64,000 nucleotides of DNA, taken from Sporosarcina ureae. GTDB lineage: Bacteria; Bacillota; Bacilli; Bacillales_A; Planococcaceae. Below are positions 58,794-64,000 of this stretch, piece after piece (position 1 is the stretch's first letter; each line of letters opens with the position of its first letter). The stretch spans positions 1,411,001-1,475,000 of the forward strand of contig NZ_CP015207.1 in the NCBI RefSeq assembly GCF_002101375.1, in the 5' to 3' direction. The translations under genes and the position numbers were made by a program. The notes beneath the pieces are model-generated. The model searched no databases. It was not told the origin of the DNA and worked only from the letters and a program-made list of their open reading frames with translations.

Positions 58794-58940
58794 ATGAGCG
58801 GGTACGCGGTTTTATTGAGCGTATGCGGGAGAGGTATGAGCGGGTATGTTATCTCATAGGGCGGATGCCTAGAAACTATGAGCGTTTGCAGCATCACATA
58901 AAGCGCACATCACATTCTATAGGGCAATCAAGAAACTTTA
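58794..58940. repeat. Degenerate tandem repeat with exact 21-base period
   Basis: Units begin at 58794, 58815, 58836, 58857, 58878, 58899 and 58920, each starting with a variant of ATGAGCG (ATGAGCG, TTGAGCG, ATGAGCG, TAGGGCG, ATGAGCG, TAAAGCG, TAGGGCA). Spacing is 21 bases throughout, though unit interiors diverge; no open frame runs through. Confidence 0.75.
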
Positions 58941-59083
58941 TGAACACTTGTATATAAACACCATGCTTCAACTATCTTTGCCGAACAACTAGACGACAAA
59001 TTGCGACAAGAACCCCTCCGTTCCTCCTATCATTCGTCATTTTCATACTTTCATTAAAAAATGGTAGCTAAAATACACTTTAT

Positions 59084-59255
59084 TTCTCCACAATCTTCTC
59101 CACAGAATAAATCCCCATTTGAACACATATGAACATAGTTATCCACGTTATCCACAATTATATGTTTATTAGTCCACATAGTTATCCATTATGTATCCGT
59201 TTACCATTCACAGGTTACAAATGTTACTAACAATCTATCCACAAACTGTGCATAA
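59084..59255. promoter_or_regulatory. DnaA-box cluster
   Basis: Against the DnaA box TTATNCACA I find perfect copies at 59148-59156 (TTATCCACA, plus) and 59247-59255 (TTATGCACA, minus), one-mismatch copies at 59084, 59096, 59139 and 59235, and weaker ones at 59070-59190 such as TTATCCATT at 59182. Bacillus subtilis has a DnaA-box cluster at gcp (tsaD), as I recall, and this one lies beside tsaD. Confidence 0.8.
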
Positions 59256-59272
59256 GTACGAACGTTCCCTCT

Positions 59273-59290
59273 TGACAAACGAATATTCGT
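59273..59290. promoter_or_regulatory. TTGAC(A) element fused to a 12-bp palindrome
   Basis: ACGAATATTCGT (59279-59290) is a perfect palindrome directly after TTGACA (59272-59277). It looks like a repressor site in a promoter, but no gene follows on the plus strand and no -10 is clear. Confidence 0.35.
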
Positions 59291-59302
59291 CTAACAAAAA
59301 AA

Positions 59303-59335
59303 CACACAATTTGCTGAAAGTTAGCAAATTGTGTG
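59303..59335 (-). terminator. Intrinsic terminator of the t6A operon
   Basis: CACACAATTTGCT (59303-59315) pairs perfectly with AGCAAATTGTGTG (59323-59335); on the minus strand TTTTTTTG follows. It lies 8 bases past tsaD. Confidence 0.92.
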
Positions 59336-59343
59336 CATCTTCA

Positions 59344-60363
59344 TTAATTCCATGATTTTAATGACATTCCAGGTCGACCATTCATACTAGAATCACTTCG
59401 AACACCACTTTTCCACATCTCATAGCCAGCCGCGGCAATCATCGCCGCATTATCTGTGCACAATGAAATAGGTGGAACATAAAAAGGAATTCCTTCTTTT
59501 TCAAGTGCAGCAGTCAATGAGTTTCGCAGTCCTTGATTGGCAGCTACACCACCTGCTGCAATCACTTGCTTCACATCATATTCTTTTGCCGCTTTCACTG
59601 TCTTGACTGTCAGTACGTCGACAACACTTTGTTGAAAGCCCGCCGCAACATGATCATGATTGATCTTTCCGCCTTTTTGCTCGATATTATGCTTATAATT
59701 GATAACTGCAGATTTCAGTCCACTAAAACTGAAATCATACGAATCTTTTTCAAGCCAAGCGCGTGGGAAGTCAATACTTTCATCACTCGCTAGCGCCAAC
59801 CGATCTACTTGTGGACCTCCTGGATAAGGCAAACCAAGTACACGAGCTACTTTATCATAGGCTTCGCCCGCAGCATCATCACGCGTTTCACCGATCAATT
59901 CGAATGAACCATGTGATTTCATGACGACAAGCTCGGTATGACCCCCTGAGACGATGAGCGCCAGCAAAGGAAACTCCATCTCATGAATCAATTGGTTGGC
60001 ATAGACATGGCCTGCAATATGATGCACACCAATCAATGGTAACTGATTCGCAAATGCAAAAGCCTTCGCTGCATTGATACCGATCAACAGGGCTCCTACT
60101 AATCCAGGCCCTTCTGTCACAGTGACCGCTTCCAAATCACTTGGTACAAGCTTGGCTTCATTCAATGCTTCCTCAATTACCAGTGTAATTTGTTCCACAT
60201 GTAGACGCGAAGCTATTTCGGGAACGACACCCCCGAATTGCTTTTGTTGCTGAATTTGTGACGAAACAATAGATGAAATAATTTCCGTACCATTTTTCAC
60301 TATAGAAGCTGCTGTTTCATCACAGCTTGTTTCAATACCTAAAATATAATGATCTTTATCCAT
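59344..60363 (-). CDS. tsaD: tRNA threonylcarbamoyladenosine transferase TsaD
   Basis: Transfers the threonylcarbamoyl group to A37 of tRNAs that read ANN codons, working with TsaB and TsaE. The 339-residue protein has the ASKHA fold marks [12 protein letters not shown], the metal-binding HHIAGH ([14 protein letters not shown]), [32 protein letters not shown] and [12 protein letters not shown]. The ATG at 60361-60363 shares one base with the rimI stop codon; an earlier GTG in frame gives an unusual extension and was not chosen. Last gene of the operon. Confidence 0.96.
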   Translation of the reverse strand: MDKDHYILGIETSCDETAASIVKNGTEIISSIVSSQIQQQKQFGGVVPEIASRLHVEQITLVIEEALNEAKLVPSDLEAVTVTEGPGLVGALLIGINAAKAFAFANQLPLIGVHHIAGHVYANQLIHEMEFPLLALIVSGGHTELVVMKSHGSFELIGETRDDAAGEAYDKVARVLGLPYPGGPQVDRLALASDESIDFPRAWLEKDSYDFSFSGLKSAVINYKHNIEQKGGKINHDHVAAGFQQSVVDVLTVKTVKAAKEYDVKQVIAAGGVAANQGLRNSLTAALEKEGIPFYVPPISLCTDNAAMIAAAGYEMWKSGVRSDSSMNGRPGMSLKSWN

Positions 60364-60812
60364 TAGAATTCCACCCACATGACGAGTCCATCTTCATGGT
60401 CGTCTGTATAATAGTTTTTCCTGATACCGCCTTCTTGAAAACCTAACTTACGATACAACATCCGTGCTGGCTCATTACTCACACGCACTTCAAGCGTCAT
60501 GGACTTCACTTCATTCAAGCGGCACAACTCCATTGCTTGGCGCATCAGATCCTCTCCATAGCCTTTACCTCGGTAAGCCGAAAGTACGGCCACATTGGTA
60601 ATATGACATTCATCGAGAACAATCCACATACCGCAATGCCCAATCACTTCACCGTCTAAATCCGCTACAATATAATGCGCATATTCATTTCCTGTTAATT
60701 CATGCTCGAAAATCTCTTCTGTCCAAGGCGTCGCAAACGATTCGAGTTCTATTCCCGCAACCGCTGGAATATCCTCATACGTCATCTTTCGGAATAGCAC
60801 TTCATTACTCAT
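60363..60812 (-). CDS. rimI: Ribosomal protein S18-alanine N-acetyltransferase RimI
   Basis: GNAT-fold acetyltransferase of 149 residues. It acetylates the N-terminus of ribosomal protein S18 (known for the family). Marks: [55 protein letters not shown] (acetyl-CoA loop) and [27 protein letters not shown]. It overlaps tsaB by 8 bases and tsaD by one, so the four genes are tightly coupled. Confidence 0.94.
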   Translation of the reverse strand: MSNEVLFRKMTYEDIPAVAGIELESFATPWTEEIFEHELTGNEYAHYIVADLDGEVIGHCGMWIVLDECHITNVAVLSAYRGKGYGEDLMRQAMELCRLNEVKSMTLEVRVSNEPARMLYRKLGFQEGGIRKNYYTDDHEDGLVMWVEF

Positions 60813-61506
60813 GGGAAGACTCCTTCTTCACCAAATTAGCTTCTGCCTCAGTAATCCGCTTATACTGTGGCGTAAACGTATGGACCGTTTCGGGTTGGTT
60901 CTCACTTTGCGCTAGTAAGATAGCAGAAGATGCACGTGGCACATTTAATGCAAATGAAGCAATATATGCTTGCTCTCCAAGATGCTCACGAATAATTGAT
61001 TCATACAATTTCACATCTTCTCCAACAAATAAAACCGTCTCTTCATACTCTTTTAACTTCTCCAACAGCTCTGCAAGTGCACAGTGCTGATCTTCTAACA
61101 CATTGACCAATTCAGTCCCCTTCGCTCGATAGACACCTGTGTAAACGTTAGATCTTCTAGCATCCATTATGGAACAGATCAGACCGTTGAACAGTTGTCC
61201 ATTCACCGCTAAAGCCTTTAGACTCGATACACCATAAAGAGGCTTATCAAGCGTCCAAGCTAGCGTCTTCGCAATTGTCACGCCAATCCGAACGCCTGTA
61301 TACGAACCAGGGCCCTCAGAAACAGCAATAGCGTCTATTTCCGAAGGAGTAATACTAGCTTTACGACACGCCTCTTCCACTGCTGGCATCGCACATAGCG
61401 AATGATTAATCTTCATCATGCTTGACTCTTCGATAAGTAATACATCATCTTTAACGATTGCTACAGATAAAGGTGAATTTGCTGTATCTATACCTAACCA
61501 TATCAT
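60805..61506 (-). CDS. tsaB: t6A biosynthesis dimerisation protein TsaB
   Basis: A 233-residue ASKHA-fold protein without its own catalysis that dimerises with TsaD for t6A synthesis. Marks: LGIDTANSPLSVAIV at the start and SEGPGSYTGVRIGVTIAKTLAW, VSSLKALA and CSIMDARRSNVYTG. The ATG overlaps the tsaE stop by 4 bases. Confidence 0.95.
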   Translation of the reverse strand: MIWLGIDTANSPLSVAIVKDDVLLIEESSMMKINHSLCAMPAVEEACRKASITPSEIDAIAVSEGPGSYTGVRIGVTIAKTLAWTLDKPLYGVSSLKALAVNGQLFNGLICSIMDARRSNVYTGVYRAKGTELVNVLEDQHCALAELLEKLKEYEETVLFVGEDVKLYESIIREHLGEQAYIASFALNVPRASSAILLAQSENQPETVHTFTPQYKRITEAEANLVKKESSHE

Positions 61507-61952
61507 GTAAAAATCTCCTCACAAATACGTGTAAATCGTTCACCTTTTGGCGTACATTCAACTCTACGGGAATCGGGCCCCGTATGATGGATGACCAATT
61601 CTAATCGATGTTCAGGCAACTCTTCTTCAATAAATTGTGCCCATTCCACCACAGAAATCGCATCTCCATAAAACAGTTCGTCCCAACCTAAGTCTTCCTC
61701 GCTATTGGCTAACCGATATACATCCAAATGATTGAAAGGGTAATCCCCTTCATACTGCTTGATAATCGTAAAAGTAGGACTACTGACCGTCCGTGTGACG
61801 CCCATTGCTTTTGCAAGCGCTTTTGTGAATGTTGTCTTACCAGCTCCGAGATCGCCCTCAAGTGTCAGAACATCAGGAGGTCTTAGATAGCTACCAATCT
61901 TGGCAGCTAAATTCTCCATCTCTACAACAGACTTAATTTCTTTCTTCCACAC
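61503..61952 (-). CDS. tsaE: t6A biosynthesis ATPase TsaE
   Basis: P-loop ATPase of about 149 residues that drives the TsaB-TsaD complex. Walker A is LEGDLGAGKTTFTKALAKAMG; further marks are VSSPTFTIIKQYEG, FNHLDVYRL and DAISVVEWAQFIEEELP. I prefer the GTG start at 61952, 8 bases after AAGGGTG; a TTG two codons earlier is only 2 bases away from it. First gene of the operon. Confidence 0.94.
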   Translation of the reverse strand: MWKKEIKSVVEMENLAAKIGSYLRPPDVLTLEGDLGAGKTTFTKALAKAMGVTRTVSSPTFTIIKQYEGDYPFNHLDVYRLANSEEDLGWDELFYGDAISVVEWAQFIEEELPEHRLELVIHHTGPDSRRVECTPKGERFTRICEEIFT

Positions 61953-62046
61953 AGCCAACTCACCCTTCTCTTCCTATTATAGTACTAGTGTACAGAAAAA
62001 CCTTGCAAAACAAAAGCTAAGAAGACAACCTTGTTTATTTACAATA

Positions 62047-62082
62047 AAAAAACGATTGCACCCATTAAGGTGAAATCGTTTT
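62047..62082 (-). terminator. Terminator of the rRNA-tRNA operon
   Basis: On the minus strand AAAACGATTTCACC pairs with GGGTGCAATCGTTTT with one small mismatch, followed by TTTTTATTG, 15 bases past the tRNA. Confidence 0.88.
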
Positions 62083-62096
62083 GGAATGTTAGAATA

Positions 62097-62172
62097 TGGC
62101 GGTCCCGACGGGAATCGAACCCGCGATCTCCTGCGTGACAGGCAGGCATGTTAACCGCTACACCACGGGACC
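62097..62172 (-). tRNA. tRNA-Asp (anticodon GTC)
   Basis: A 76-base tRNA read on the minus strand: acceptor GGTCCCG with CGGGACC, D-arm GTGTAGCGGTTAACA, anticodon stem-loop CCTGCCTGTCACGCAGG with anticodon GTC, T-arm GCGGGTTCGATTCCCGT, and an encoded CCA end. It follows the 5S gene, as in many Bacillota rRNA operons. Confidence 0.97.
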
Positions 62173-62197
62173 ACTGAAAAGAAGCAAAAAAAATAAA

Positions 62198-62314
<117 letters not shown>

Positions 62315-62389
62315 TCTTTGAGTAAAGCTTGTTCACTCAAAACTGAATAAAAGACATTGGTGTAGTTCAAGTAACTACTTTTTAATATA

Positions 62390-64000
<1,611 letters not shown>

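Noticed and set aside
59258..59290. LexA/SOS boxes (CGAACGTTC and CGAATATTCG)
   Set aside because: The Bacillus LexA site needs CGAAC and GTTCG with a 4-base spacer; neither palindrome has that layout and no SOS gene follows.

Overview
The window looks like the chromosome of a low-GC Gram-positive rod of the Planococcaceae/Bacillaceae, most like Sporosarcina or a close relative. Grounds: Bacillus-type gene order (tsaE-tsaB-rimI-tsaD, ABC-F, rex, tatA-tatC, CPBP protease, groES-groEL), strong GGAGG-type ribosome binding sites with TTG and GTG starts, an S-box riboswitch, a CIRCE element and a GlpP-type glycerol system. No species assignment is possible from the sequence alone.

Layout. 1-1811: start of a methionine import operon (metN-metI) read leftward behind a SAM riboswitch. 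1981-11004: mixed housekeeping genes (MtnE-like aminotransferase, tRNA-dihydrouridine synthase, BluB, CMD-family protein, exported SH3 protein, DMT permease, LLM-class flavin monooxygenase, two unknowns). 11056-15446: a ThDP-dependent enzyme translationally coupled to a GAF-GAF-PAS-GGDEF-EAL protein. 15848-24584: a histidine utilisation cluster read leftward (AraC-type regulator, hutU, hutI, hutH, a NhaC/YuiF-like permease and a DapF-fold epimerase resembling histidine racemase CntK). 24914-26759: a toastrack-type membrane-anchored protein and a prolyl-4-hydroxylase-like dioxygenase. 26930-31953: the glycerol regulon glpD, glpP, glpF, glpK, with matching promoter/leader-terminator modules before glpD and glpF.

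32784-34631 is a complete IS1182-family element. Twenty-two bases later begins a 15.4-kb genomic island (34654-50020) bounded by an exact 19-bp direct repeat whose right copy is the 3' end of groEL. It carries a tyrosine integrase, an XRE regulator with repeated operator sites, a DUF771 excisionase-like protein, a DUF927 helicase gene broken by one in-frame stop, a defence block (RloC/PrrC-like ATPase, McrB-like plus LlaJI/McrC-like restriction subunits, 5mC methyltransferase), and a left arm with a ribbon-helix-helix protein, a VirB6/TrbL-like membrane protein, a DnaD-like protein and a lipoprotein. No relaxase, VirB4 or coupling protein is present, so it is an integrative element or satellite, not a self-sufficient conjugative one.

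50003-64000 is conserved core: groEL-groES under CIRCE, a CPBP protease, a D-Ala-D-Ala carboxypeptidase, tatC-tatA, rex, an ABC-F ATPase, an intergenic region with an exact 21-bp-period repeat followed by a DnaA-box cluster, the t6A operon, then tRNA-Asp, 5S rRNA and the 3' 1.6 kb of 23S rRNA. ORFs inside the 23S segment are not genes.
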